DNA of 42,114 nucleotides, taken from contig DXBU01000128.1 of NCBI GenBank assembly GCA_019116385.1, positions 1-42,114 on the forward strand, written 5' to 3'. This DNA comes from Candidatus Blautia faecigallinarum. Its GTDB lineage: Bacteria > Bacillota > Clostridia > Lachnospirales > Lachnospiraceae. The notes under the pieces are model-generated. The model was not told the DNA's origin. It searched no databases and saw only the letters and a list, made by a program, of their open reading frames with translations. The position numbers were made by a program, and so were the translations under genes. Below, piece by piece: positions 25,445 through 34,259 of the stretch (the first letter of the stretch is position 1; every line of letters starts with the position of its first letter).

Positions 25445-25876
25445 ATGACACTAGCAGCACAGATTGTTATTGCAGCCGCACTTATTTTAAGTATCATCAT
25501 TCCTTTTGGTTACTATCTCATCGGCCAGAAAAGCCGCGGACGCTATAAAACCGCCATCGGATTGAACGCATTTTTCTTCTTCGGCACCATGCTCATCGCC
25601 GCAGCGGTCATGTTCGTAGGACAGAGTCCTGTAATGGCTGATGCAGGATCCGATGCAGGCCTTGCTACCGGCATGGGTTACCTTGCGGCAGCTCTTGTAA
25701 CCGGCCTTTCCTGTATCGGCGGTGGTATTGCCGTTGCCAGCGCGGCAAGCGCAGCCCTTGGCGCCATCAGCGAGGATCAGAGCATTCTTGGTAAATCCCT
25801 GATCTTCGTAGGACTTGCAGAAGGTGTTGCCCTTTACGGACTGATCATCTCCTTCATGATCCTGGGACAGTTATAA
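25445..25876 (+). CDS. ntpK: V-type ATPase subunit K (c-ring proteolipid)
   Basis: A 143-aa proteolipid with four predicted helices (about 5-26, 38-58, 76-105, 113-141). The second helical hairpin is a standard c-type unit: Gly/Ala-rich GLSCIGGGIAVASAASAALGAI, then LAEGVALYGLI with the ion-binding Glu126. The first hairpin lacks an acidic site and is poorer in glycine, with IIPFGYYLIG and a Phe-rich FFFFGTML. As in Enterococcus NtpK, this gives one ion site per four helices, a ring suited to pumping at the cost of ATP. Whether the ion is Na+ or H+ cannot be settled by eye. Confidence 0.92.
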   Translation: MTLAAQIVIAAALILSIIIPFGYYLIGQKSRGRYKTAIGLNAFFFFGTMLIAAAVMFVGQSPVMADAGSDAGLATGMGYLAAALVTGLSCIGGGIAVASAASAALGAISEDQSILGKSLIFVGLAEGVALYGLIISFMILGQL

Positions 25877-25877
25877 T

Positions 25878-26186
25878 ATGCAGATGTATCTGATCAGCGA
25901 CAACATTGATACCTATACAGGGATGCGGCTGGCTGGCGTAGAGGGCGTTGTCGTCCATGAGCGGGAAGAGCTTCGGGAGGCTTTGGAAAAAGCCCTCTCC
26001 AATAAGGAGATCGGCATTATCCTGCTGACAGAAAAATTCGGCAGAGAATTTCCGGAGCTTATTGATGAAGTAAAACTTCATCACAAAACGCCCTTGATCA
26101 TCGAGATCCCTGACAGACATGGTACCGGCCGCAAGCCGGATTTCATCACCTCATATGTAAATGAGGCCATCGGACTAAAATTATAG
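25878..26186 (+). CDS. ntpG: V-type ATPase subunit F (central stalk)
   Basis: A 102-aa protein with the CheY-like fold of V/A-ATPase subunit F, which binds subunit D in the central rotor shaft. The start MYLISDNIDTYTGMRLAGVEG and middle EIGIILLTEKFGREFPELIDE fit the family. The start codon lies one base after the subunit K stop, so translation is probably coupled. Confidence 0.88.
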   Translation: MQMYLISDNIDTYTGMRLAGVEGVVVHEREELREALEKALSNKEIGIILLTEKFGREFPELIDEVKLHHKTPLIIEIPDRHGTGRKPDFITSYVNEAIGLKL

Positions 26187-26198
26187 GCAGGTGATAGT

Positions 26199-26786
26199 AT
26201 GACAATCGATGAAAAACTGCATCATTTTTATGAAAGCTCTGTAGAGGAGGCCAAAGAGACGGCTTCCCGGGAAATCCAGGAGCATAAAGAAAAGCTCCAG
26301 CAAATGCTGGAGTCCCACAAGGCCTTATGCCGTCAGACTGCAGATGAGGCTTTAAAATCAGAAACAGACAACGCACGCAGAGAGATCAATATGGCCCTTT
26401 CCGCCGAGCAGCTTACCTTAAAACGGAACTTTACCAAAAAGCAGACGGAATTAAAGGATCAGCTGTTCTCTGAGATACGGACACGGCTTAAAGATTTTAT
26501 GGCTACTCCTCAGTACGAGGATTATCTGTGCGAAAAGATCAAAGAAGCCAAAGACTTTGCCGGTGGGGATGAGCTGTTCATCTATCTTTCCAGCGGCGAC
26601 AGCGATAAGATCCCCGTTCTTTCCCAGCGGACGGGCCTGGCCCTTCTCCCTTCAGAGGAAGATTTCCTGGGCGGGATCCGGGCCACCATCCCCAGCAAAA
26701 ACATATTGATCGATAACTCTTTTGCGGAAAAGCTTCAGACAATGCGTAAGGAGTTCAAGTTTGACGGAGGTTTGAAGCATGAATAA
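26199..26786 (+). CDS. ntpE: V-type ATPase subunit E (peripheral stalk)
   Basis: A 195-aa protein. The N-terminal half is a long charged helix (about 5-110) that pairs with the G/H-type subunit; the C-terminal half is a small globular domain that grips subunit B. The segment GGIRATIPSKNILIDNSFAEKLQTMRKEF near the end is typical of subunit E. The 3' end overlaps the start of subunit A by 8 bp, and the aggttt-rich end provides its ribosome site. Confidence 0.88.
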   Translation: MTIDEKLHHFYESSVEEAKETASREIQEHKEKLQQMLESHKALCRQTADEALKSETDNARREINMALSAEQLTLKRNFTKKQTELKDQLFSEIRTRLKDFMATPQYEDYLCEKIKEAKDFAGGDELFIYLSSGDSDKIPVLSQRTGLALLPSEEDFLGGIRATIPSKNILIDNSFAEKLQTMRKEFKFDGGLKHE

Positions 26787-28548
26787 AACGGGTATTATTT
26801 ACGGCATTAACGGTCCCGTCATCTACTTAAAGGGCGACAACGGTTTTAAGATTTCCGAAATGGTCTATGTAGGCAAGGATAACCTGGTAGGAGAGGTCAT
26901 CGGTCTGAAAAAAGGCATGACCACCATCCAGGTTTTTGAGGAAACCACCGGGCTTCGTCCCGGAGAAACTGTTACCGGAACCGGGGATGCCATTTCTGTC
27001 TTACTGGGACCAGGTATCATCCACAATATCTTCGATGGTATCCAAAGACCCCTGGAGGAGATCGCCAAGCGCTCCGGGAAGTACATTTCCCGAGGCGTCA
27101 GCGTAGATTCTCTTGACACAGAAAAAAAATGGGATGTGCACATCACGGTCAAAGAAGGGGATGTAGTGGGCCCCGGCACCATTATCGCCGAGACCCTGGA
27201 AACCTCCTCTATTCTCCACAAATCCATGGTGCCTCCCACCATTTCCTACGCCACGGTAGTCAGCACGGTTCCGGACGGTTCCTATACGATCCTGGAACCC
27301 ATCGTGACTGTCCGTCTTACAGACGGGACCACCAAAGAGCTGGCTCTGGCCCAAAAGTGGCCGATCCGTGTGCCCCGGCCCACCCATAAACGATTTCCGG
27401 CAAGCGTTCCCCTTGTCACAGGCCAGCGTATCCTGGATACCTTGTTCCCTGTAGCCAAAGGCGGCACTGCCGCTGTGCCGGGCGGATTCGGGACCGGAAA
27501 AACCATGACCCAGCACCAGATCGCCAAGTGGTCCGATGCGGATATCATTATCTACATCGGATGCGGCGAGCGTGGAAACGAAATGACCCAGGTGCTGGAG
27601 GATTTCAGCAAACTGATCGACCCCAAATCCGGCAATCTGATGATGGACCGTACCGCCCTCATCGCCAATACGTCCAATATGCCTGTGGCTGCCCGTGAGG
27701 CTTCCATTTACACTGGTGTGACTTTGGCCGAGTATTACCGGGATATGGGGTACGACGTAGCCATCATGGCAGACTCTACCTCCCGCTGGGCAGAGGCTCT
27801 CCGTGAGCTGTCCGGACGTCTGGAGGAAATGCCGGCGGAGGAAGGTTTCCCTGCCTATCTGGCCAGCAAACTTTCCGCCTTTTATGAAAGAGCCGGCATG
27901 ATGCAGAATTTAAATGGCACAGAAGGCTCCGTGACCATCATCGGTGCAGTTTCCCCCCAGGGCGGTGACTTCTCCGAACCGGTCACTCAGAATACCAAGC
28001 GTTTTGTCCGGTGCTTCTGGGGACTGGATAAATCTCTGGCCTATGCCCGTCACTTCCCAGCCATCCACTGGCTTACCAGTTACAGTGAATATCTGGAGGA
28101 TCTGACCCCCTGGTACAGAGAACATGTATCCCCCAAATTTGTAGCCGACCGGAATCAGCTGATGGCGATCCTAAACCAGGAAAGTTCCCTGATGGAGATC
28201 GTAAAGCTGATCGGAAGCGATGTGCTTCCAGACGACCAGAAGCTGACTCTGGAGATCGCCCGTGTCATCCGGTTGGGATTCCTCCAGCAGAACGCTTTCC
28301 ATGACGAGGATACCTGCGTCCCCATGGAAAAGCAGTTCAAAATGATGGAGATCATCCTCTATCTTTTTGAAAAAGCACGGGCTCTGGTCAATCGGGGCAT
28401 GCCGGTATCCGTACTTCGGGAGGACAATATTTTTGAACGGATCATTTCCATCAAATATGACGTCCCCAACAAAGCCCTTGATAAATTTGACCAGTATTAT
28501 AAAGACATTGATGACTTTTACGATCATGTATTAGAGAAAAACGGCTAA
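26779..28548 (+). CDS. ntpA: V-type ATPase catalytic subunit A
   Basis: A 589-aa catalytic subunit. The P-loop GGFGTGKT is at residues 235-242, followed by CGERGNEMTQVLEDF and the Walker B/arm region MADSTSRWAEALRELSGRLEEMP. The extra non-homologous region of about 90 residues before the P-loop that separates A subunits from F-type beta is present. Three copies alternate with subunit B in the head and hydrolyse ATP to drive rotation. The start is set by the subunit E overlap. Confidence 0.97.
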   Translation: MNKTGIIYGINGPVIYLKGDNGFKISEMVYVGKDNLVGEVIGLKKGMTTIQVFEETTGLRPGETVTGTGDAISVLLGPGIIHNIFDGIQRPLEEIAKRSGKYISRGVSVDSLDTEKKWDVHITVKEGDVVGPGTIIAETLETSSILHKSMVPPTISYATVVSTVPDGSYTILEPIVTVRLTDGTTKELALAQKWPIRVPRPTHKRFPASVPLVTGQRILDTLFPVAKGGTAAVPGGFGTGKTMTQHQIAKWSDADIIIYIGCGERGNEMTQVLEDFSKLIDPKSGNLMMDRTALIANTSNMPVAAREASIYTGVTLAEYYRDMGYDVAIMADSTSRWAEALRELSGRLEEMPAEEGFPAYLASKLSAFYERAGMMQNLNGTEGSVTIIGAVSPQGGDFSEPVTQNTKRFVRCFWGLDKSLAYARHFPAIHWLTSYSEYLEDLTPWYREHVSPKFVADRNQLMAILNQESSLMEIVKLIGSDVLPDDQKLTLEIARVIRLGFLQQNAFHDEDTCVPMEKQFKMMEIILYLFEKARALVNRGMPVSVLREDNIFERIISIKYDVPNKALDKFDQYYKDIDDFYDHVLEKNG

Positions 28549-28563
28549 GGAGGAACAGTTTAT

Positions 28564-29946
28564 ATGGCAATCGAATATTTAGGCCTCAGCGAGATAAACG
28601 GCCCTCTTGTGGTCCTGGAAGGTGTGAAAAATGCTTCCTTTGAAGAAATCGTAGAGTTTCACATGGATGACGGGACAAAGAAAATCGGCCGTATTATTGA
28701 AATATACGAGGACAAAGCTGTGATCCAGGTTTTTGAGGGAACAGACAGCATGTCCCTTGGGAATACCCACACCCGGCTCACCGGACATCCTATGGAAATT
28801 GGTCTTTCCCCGGATATCCTGGGGCGAACCTTTAACGGAATCGGCGAGCCCATTGATGACCTGGGAGATATCTCCCCGGAGGTGTATCTGAATATCAACG
28901 GCCTTCCCTTAAATCCTGTAACCCGGGAGTATCCGCGAAATTATATCAACACCGGCATCTCTGCCATTGACGGACTTACTACTTTGATCCGCGGGCAGAA
29001 GCTGCCTATCTTCTCTGGAAACGGCCTGCCCCATGACAAGCTTGCGGCCCAGATCGTAAAGCAGGCATCCTTAGGCGGCGATTCCGACGAAAATTTTGCC
29101 ATCGTCTTTGCAGCCATGGGTGTTAAATACGATGTGGCGGAATTTTTCCGCCGGACCTTCGAGGAAAGCGGCGCCGCAGATCACGTGGTCATGTTTTTGA
29201 ACCTGGCCAATGACCCGGTGGTGGAGCGTCTTCTGACTCCAAAGATCGCCCTTACCGCCGCAGAGTATCTGGCCTTTGAAAAAGGCATGCATATCCTGGT
29301 CATCCTGACGGATATCACCTCCTTCTGCGAGGCTATGCGTGAGGTTTCTTCCTCCAAGGGCGAGATTCCTTCCAGAAAGGGATACCCCGGATATCTGTAC
29401 AGTGAGCTGGCTACTTTATACGAACGTGCAGGCATTGTCCGGGGCGGCACAGGCTCTGTGACCCAGATCCCGATCCTGACCATGCCCAACGACGATATCA
29501 CCCATCCGATCCCTGACCTTACAGGCTACATCACCGAGGGGCAGATCGTTTTGGACCGTCAGCTTCACGGCCAGGCTATCTATCCGCCTATCAATGTACT
29601 GCCTTCCCTGTCCCGTTTGATGAAGGATGGTATCGGGGAGGGATTTACCAGAGAAGATCACCAGGACGTGGCCAACCAGCTCTTCTCCTGCTACGCAAAG
29701 GTAGGAGACGCCAGGGCTCTTGCCTCTGTTATCGGCGAGGATGAGCTATCTCCTCTGGATAAACGGTATCTGGTATTTGGCAAGGCTTTTGAGGCCGAGT
29801 TCATCGGCCAGCTGGAGACAGAAAACCGGAGCATTACGGAGACCCTGGATAAAGGCTGGGAGCTATTGGGTCTGCTTCCCAAGGAAGAGCTTGACCGAAT
29901 CGATACCAAGATCCTGGATAAGTATTATAAAGAAACTGTCCGTTAG
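28564..29946 (+). CDS. ntpB: V-type ATPase regulatory subunit B
   Basis: A 460-aa non-catalytic head subunit. It lacks a P-loop, having [15 protein letters not shown] in that place, as is normal for B subunits, and keeps the family segments [50 protein letters not shown] and [23 protein letters not shown]. It lies 15 bp after subunit A with an aaggagga site. Confidence 0.97.
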   Translation: MAIEYLGLSEINGPLVVLEGVKNASFEEIVEFHMDDGTKKIGRIIEIYEDKAVIQVFEGTDSMSLGNTHTRLTGHPMEIGLSPDILGRTFNGIGEPIDDLGDISPEVYLNINGLPLNPVTREYPRNYINTGISAIDGLTTLIRGQKLPIFSGNGLPHDKLAAQIVKQASLGGDSDENFAIVFAAMGVKYDVAEFFRRTFEESGAADHVVMFLNLANDPVVERLLTPKIALTAAEYLAFEKGMHILVILTDITSFCEAMREVSSSKGEIPSRKGYPGYLYSELATLYERAGIVRGGTGSVTQIPILTMPNDDITHPIPDLTGYITEGQIVLDRQLHGQAIYPPINVLPSLSRLMKDGIGEGFTREDHQDVANQLFSCYAKVGDARALASVIGEDELSPLDKRYLVFGKAFEAEFIGQLETENRSITETLDKGWELLGLLPKEELDRIDTKILDKYYKETVR

Positions 29947-29957
29947 GAGGTGGTTTC

Positions 29958-30575
29958 ATGGATCCGAATACCTTTCCCACCAAGGGAAACCTGATATTGG
30001 CCAAAAACTCTCTGGCATTGTCCAGGCAGGGTTATGAGCTGATGGATAAAAAAAGAAACATCCTCATCCGGGAGATGATGGAAATGATCGACCAGGCCAA
30101 GGATATCCAGACCCAGATCGACCAGACTTTTAAGGCAGCATATGCAGCGCTGCAGAAGGCGAATATGGAAATAGGAATCGCTTTTGTGCAGCAGATCGCC
30201 TATACAGTGCCTGTGGAAGATTCCATCCGCATCAAAACACGAAGTGTCATGGGAACGGAAATTCCTCTTGTAGAATATGATAAGACCAGCAATGTGCCCA
30301 CTTATGCTTACTATAGCACAAAGATGTCGCTGGACGAAGCCAAGGCGGCCTTTGAAAAAGTAAAGGAACTGTCGGTGCGGCTGTCGATGGTAGAAAATTC
30401 AGCCATCCGGCTGGCAGCAAATATCAAAAAGACGCAGAAGCGTGCGAACGCATTGAAAAATATCACCATTCCTAAGTATGAAACGCTGACCAAGGATATA
30501 CAGAATGCGTTGGAGGAAAAGGAACGGGAGGAGTTTACACGGCTGAAAGTGATCAAGAGGATGAAGATGAAGTAG
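29958..30575 (+). CDS. ntpD: V-type ATPase subunit D (central shaft)
   Basis: A 205-aa protein with N- and C-terminal helices that form the coiled-coil rotor shaft inside the A3B3 head. The start MDPNTFPTKGNLILAKNSLALSRQGYELMDKKRNILIREMM and the C-terminal IRLAANIKKTQKRANALKNITIPKYE are typical. It is the last gene of the operon; a repeat with perfect 35-bp arms begins 17 bp later and could end the transcript. Confidence 0.95.
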   Translation: MDPNTFPTKGNLILAKNSLALSRQGYELMDKKRNILIREMMEMIDQAKDIQTQIDQTFKAAYAALQKANMEIGIAFVQQIAYTVPVEDSIRIKTRSVMGTEIPLVEYDKTSNVPTYAYYSTKMSLDEAKAAFEKVKELSVRLSMVENSAIRLAANIKKTQKRANALKNITIPKYETLTKDIQNALEEKEREEFTRLKVIKRMKMK

Positions 30576-30591
30576 GGGAGCGCGAACGTAC

Positions 30592-30784
30592 GCCGAGAGG
30601 CCGTGGAGGGGGATGGTCCTGCGGGCGGCGCTGCGTTTGGGGATTTCCCCTGCGCTCGCTGATTATCAGCCGCTTCACATAACTCGCTTCGCTCAGACAG
30701 ATGTTCAGCGGCCGAAGCGGTGCAGGGGAAATCCTCCAAGCCTCGCGATGCCCGCAGGACCATCCCCCTCCACGGCCTCTCGGC
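30592..30784 (-). repeat. Palindromic repeat, copy 2 (complete, inverted orientation)
   Basis: A 193-bp element. The outer arms at 30592-30626 and 30750-30784 are perfectly complementary over 35 bp (starting gccgagaggccgtgg). The core between them is the family core read in the opposite direction to copies 1 and 3. It lies directly behind the last V-ATPase gene, where such a stem would also act as a strong RNA structure. Confidence 0.85.
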
Positions 30785-31092
30785 TGACGATTCAGGGCGC
30801 TTGGGAGAAATGTGGCTGACGGTTATATGCGGCCCATTTGGTAGGCAACGTTTAGGAAAGGGGCGGAGACGATGTAGTAAACTTCTTTTTGCCCAGGTGC
30901 TGCCAATACCAGGACCTCTGCTTTTTTAACGCTTCCAGGATTTACTCCATATTCTATCTTACCTTTTCCTAACTATAACACATTTCCCATCTCCAAATTC
31001 ATAATCCCAACTTTCCCGTCCCCTTGATCATCTCGCAGCCCATCCAACTCCGTCCCGTCCTCACACACTCTCTTACGCGGCCTGAGAAGCCA
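30785..31092. other. Gene-free spacer between repeat copies
   Basis: No gene, clear promoter or hairpin was recognised here. The second half is AT- and C-rich with no conserved-looking coding frame. Confidence 0.5.
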
Positions 31093-31279
31093 GCCGAGAG
31101 GGATGGGGGCTGCGTTCTGGGGGCATCGCGAGGCTTGGAGGATTTCCCCTGCGCCGCTTCAGCCGCTGAACATCTGTCTGAGCAAAGCGAGTTATGTGAA
31201 GCGGCTGATAATCAGCGAGCGCAGGGAAAATCCCCAAACGCAGCGCCGCCCCCAAAACGCAGCCCCCATCCCTCTCGGC
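31093..31279 (+). repeat. Palindromic repeat, copy 3 (complete)
   Basis: A 187-bp element. The outer arms at 31093-31124 and 31248-31279 pair over 32 bp with one mismatch (starting gccgagagggatggggg). They share only the first eight or so bases with the arms of copy 2, yet each pair is self-complementary. The core (gcgccgcttcagccgctgaa onward) matches copies 1 and 2 closely. Confidence 0.85.
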
Positions 31280-31302
31280 GTCCCTCTCCCGCTCCCCCCC
31301 TC

Positions 31303-31332
31303 TTGACACCTCCCGCCCCCATCATGTATCCT
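31303..31332 (+). promoter_or_regulatory. Probable promoter of the GPP34-like gene
   Basis: TTGACA (31303-31308), an 18-bp spacer and TATCCT (31327-31332), about 65 bp before the start codon at 31400. Confidence 0.5.
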
Positions 31333-31399
31333 AATACCATACCTAATCTACAAGGCACACGCCGCCCCAACACAGTCACAAAAGAAAAGGAGGCTCACC

Positions 31400-32053
31400 A
31401 TGACCCCACTTACCCTTACCCAGGAATACCTCATCTGCACCATAGATAAAAAAGGCTCCCTTCCCTCCTACAGCCAGGAAACCGCCGCCTGTCTCATCAT
31501 CAGCGGTCTATTGGAAATGGAAGCGGAAAGCTGTATATCCGTTGTAGGCAAAAAAATCGCGGTTCGCGGAAAGCTTCCGGAAAATCTCAGCGTCCTCGCT
31601 CCCCTTTACCATACACTGCGTAAGAAACGGCCCACCAAACTGCAAAAAATCCTGGACAGATATCTCCTCTCCTGTTCCCGCAAAAGACTCCGCGCTCTCA
31701 GCGCCTCCATCATGGCCCCTCTTAGGGAAGAAAATTTAGCTGTTTCTGTTTTTTCCGGGCTGATCAAAAAAAGGGAACAATTTGCCCCCACAAAAGAAGC
31801 GCAGGAACAGGTCATTCAAAAAATACGTCAGGAACTTTTGGAGAATGCGCCTCTTACAGAAAATACCGCTGCTCTTGCTCTTCTTTTAAATAAGGCGGGC
31901 TGTTTAAAACATTATTTTTCCAAACAGGAACGGAAAGAATTAAAGATAAGGCTGGAAGAGATTAAAAATGGGGATGGAGATAAACGTATAAAAGACTGGC
32001 TAAACCAGACAGAAACTATGCTCACTTTACTGTACATCGTATCCGGACTTTAA
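31400..32053 (+). CDS. GPP34/GOLPH3-like domain protein
   Basis: A 217-aa soluble, mostly helical protein. The start LTLTQEYLICTIDKKGSLPSYSQETAACLIISGLLEME fits the opening of the GPP34 (GOLPH3/Vps74) fold, in which a leading helix and an L-x-D-x-K-G turn come before a helical core; the rest (LRKKRPTKLQKILDRYLLSCS...) is basic. Eukaryotic members bind phosphoinositides at the Golgi; bacterial members are of unknown role, perhaps at anionic lipids. The call rests on pattern recognition and is moderate. It has a strong aaaggagg site and sits alone. Confidence 0.55.
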   Translation: MTPLTLTQEYLICTIDKKGSLPSYSQETAACLIISGLLEMEAESCISVVGKKIAVRGKLPENLSVLAPLYHTLRKKRPTKLQKILDRYLLSCSRKRLRALSASIMAPLREENLAVSVFSGLIKKREQFAPTKEAQEQVIQKIRQELLENAPLTENTAALALLLNKAGCLKHYFSKQERKELKIRLEEIKNGDGDKRIKDWLNQTETMLTLLYIVSGL

Positions 32054-32176
32054 AAAATATTTTCTCATTTTTTGAATATAAAAATGTCAAGGGATTTTTA
32101 AATTTTTTTGTCTTTCTATGTCGATTTATGATTTTTGCCCAAAACATTTGTTTTTTCTGATTTTATGTAAATCCCA

Positions 32177-32224
32177 TTATCCACACATAATTTGTGTGGA
32201 TAATGTGGATAAGTTTGTGTATAA
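32177..32224. other. Cluster of DnaA boxes
   Basis: Four exact matches to TTATNCACA lie within 48 bp: TTATCCACA on plus at 32177-32185, and on minus at 32195-32203, 32204-32212 (tandem, both TTATCCACA) and 32216-32224 (TTATACACA). A one-mismatch box is at 32258-32266. The first two form a perfect 11-bp palindrome around taatt. A very AT-rich stretch (32054-32170) lies on one side. Both flanking genes point into this region, so it has no promoter duty. It could be a DnaA-titration or secondary initiation site; no dnaA or dnaN is in the window. Confidence 0.7.
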
Positions 32225-32349
32225 CTGTGTTTCAAAGGGTTTCCCCCTTTTTTCAAATGTGGACAATTCTTCTTTTCTCCTTTGTGCACATCGACAGTCC
32301 TCGACATTCTTTGTGCATATTGTCAAAATTAAGATTTCTTATGACAAAA

Positions 32350-33054
32350 TCACTCTAAATACGTTCCGACTGCTGTAGGCTGACGGTAATTATAGTCAGA
32401 AATCTTTATTCCTGTAGACGCGGTACTGGCATGAATGATCTTTCCGTCTCCGATATACAAAGCCACATGATCGATTCCATAGTCACCGTAAAAAAGCAGA
32501 TCCCCTATCTCCATATTTTCCATGTCCTTCAGCTGGGATGCTTCCATCTGGTCTGCCGCCACTCTTGGAAGCTCGTAGCCGAACTCCTGGAATACAGCCA
32601 TTACAAAGCCGGAGCAGTCCGCACCGTTTGTCAGGCTGGTTCCCCCGTATACATAAGGATTCCCTTCAAACTGCAGAGCAAAATCCACCAGTTCCTTTCG
32701 CTTGGCAAGACGCTCTTCTTCCGCTTTACGTGCTTCCTCCTGGGCTTTCTTTCTGGCCAGAGCCGCTTTTCTCCGTTTTTCTGCCGCTCTTCTCTTCTGC
32801 TCTTTTTCTGCCGCTGCATCTTTGGCTTCCTGCAGGTCTTCCATAAATTCTTCTGCTTTCTCCGTTGTGATCTCCACAATGCTGTCTGCCAGTTCATTTA
32901 TCGTTCCATCAGAAATCCCGTCACTAAAAAGGTCTTCTGCCTCTTTCTCCGATACAGATGGCTGGGAGGTAAATTCCGCCGCCGATGCCGGCACTGCCCC
33001 TCCAAAACAAAAAATACAGGTTCCTAACAACACTGCCTTCCATTTTTTACTCAT
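32350..33054 (-). CDS. Secreted NlpC/P60 peptidoglycan hydrolase with coiled-coil linker
   Basis: A 234-aa exported protein. It has a signal peptide (MSKKWKAVLLGTCIFCFGGAVPASA, cleavage near 25), an acidic region, a strongly charged Ala/Glu/Lys/Arg coiled coil (about 65-120), and a C-terminal NlpC/P60 cysteine peptidase domain with catalytic Cys147 in NGADCSGFV, His196 in GIDHVALYIG and a third polar residue His208. Such enzymes cut the D-Glu-diamino acid link in stem peptides. Coiled-coil-tethered NlpC proteins often act in cell separation. The site aaaggag precedes ATG 33054. Confidence 0.92.
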   Translation of the reverse strand: MSKKWKAVLLGTCIFCFGGAVPASAAEFTSQPSVSEKEAEDLFSDGISDGTINELADSIVEITTEKAEEFMEDLQEAKDAAAEKEQKRRAAEKRRKAALARKKAQEEARKAEEERLAKRKELVDFALQFEGNPYVYGGTSLTNGADCSGFVMAVFQEFGYELPRVAADQMEASQLKDMENMEIGDLLFYGDYGIDHVALYIGDGKIIHASTASTGIKISDYNYRQPTAVGTYLE

Positions 33055-33225
33055 GATCTATACACTCCTTTAATAAACTTGTTTTTATTTATTACGAATG
33101 TGTTACATTTTATTACACATTTGCGTATGTTACCACAATTTTACCGGAATGTCAAATGCGCAGCCTGTTAGGAACCTGTATATTTCCTCATATTTCCTGT
33201 AGGATAGCCCCAGGAAAGGCGATGA

Positions 33226-34140
33226 TCAAAGCAGATATTTCTGTGCGGAGACTGCCGCATTTGCCCCGTCAGAAACAGCTGTCACCACCTGCCGGAGTCC
33301 TTTGGTGCGCACATCTCCCGCGGCAAAAATCCCCGGCACACTGGTGAGCCCGTCTTCTCCTGCTGCGATATAGCCGCCTTCATCCAGCTCTGCCAATCCC
33401 TCCACCAGCTTGGTATTGGGCACAATTCCCACTGCCACGAATACCCCGTCTGTATCGATCTGTGTTTCCTTTCCCGTCTTTACATTTTGTACACGGATGC
33501 CAGTCACCTGGTCCTGTCCGCATATTTCAAGGGGAATGCTGTCCCAGACCATCTCCACGTTTTCCCAGGCAAACAGCCTCTCCTGCAGGATCTTATCTGC
33601 CCGCAGAGTGTCTCTTCGGTGAATGACGTAAACCTTCCTGCACAGACGTGCCAAAAACGCCGCATCCTCGCATGCGGTATTTCCTCCGCCAATGACCACT
33701 GCTGTCCGATCCTTGAAAAAGGCTCCGTCACAGGTAGCACAGTAGGAAACGCCCATGCCTGCAAATTCTTCTTCCCCGGGAATCCCCAAATGCCGATGAC
33801 TCGCCCCCAGAGCCAGGATCAATGCCTTTGCATGATACTCTGATTTTTTAGTACGTATGATTTTGATCTCTCCGTCCAGTTCTATGGAAACAACGTTTTC
33901 TCTCACCGGAACGGCTCCCAGCTTTTCTGCATGGGCAGCCATAGCTTCTCCCAAATCGATGCCGCCGATCCCGGGCATTCCCGGATAATTATCCACCTCA
34001 TAGGTATCGGCGATCTGCCCTCCCTTAACAAATTTCTTTTCAATCCACAACATATTCAGTTTTGCCCGGGATGCATAGATCGCAGCTGTGATCCCGGCCG
34101 GTCCTGCACCCAGGATGATCAGGTCGTATATCTCCGCCAT
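33226..34140 (-). CDS. trxB: Thioredoxin reductase
   Basis: A 304-aa flavoprotein that passes electrons from NADPH to thioredoxin. FAD-binding GAGPAG is at residues 11-16, the redox pair CATC at 134-137, and the NADPH site GGGNTA at about 151 with HRRDTLRA downstream, favouring NADPH. The C-terminal FAD motif is GIFAAGDVRTKGLRQVVTA. It has an aaggagaa ribosome site and stands alone, divergent from the DUF885 gene. Confidence 0.93.
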   Translation of the reverse strand: MAEIYDLIILGAGPAGITAAIYASRAKLNMLWIEKKFVKGGQIADTYEVDNYPGMPGIGGIDLGEAMAAHAEKLGAVPVRENVVSIELDGEIKIIRTKKSEYHAKALILALGASHRHLGIPGEEEFAGMGVSYCATCDGAFFKDRTAVVIGGGNTACEDAAFLARLCRKVYVIHRRDTLRADKILQERLFAWENVEMVWDSIPLEICGQDQVTGIRVQNVKTGKETQIDTDGVFVAVGIVPNTKLVEGLAELDEGGYIAAGEDGLTSVPGIFAAGDVRTKGLRQVVTAVSDGANAAVSAQKYLL

Positions 34141-34259
34141 ATTCTTTCTCCTTATATTTATCCATCTCTTTCAAAGACTATTTTCTCAAACATCATAGCA
34201 TACAATTCCTTTTATTCCAATAAATATAGTAAAAACAGACCGCCAAAAAGAGGAATGGT

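Noticed and set aside
30311..31449. Several 65-150 codon frames around the palindromic repeats
   Set aside because: They all translate the same repeat core (for example NICLSEASYAKR), so they are by-products of the repeat.
32054..32349. Chromosomal origin (oriC) proper
   Set aside because: The DnaA boxes are convincing, but no dnaA, dnaN, rpmH or gyr genes are nearby and GC skew over the whole genome cannot be seen; kept only as a DnaA-box cluster.
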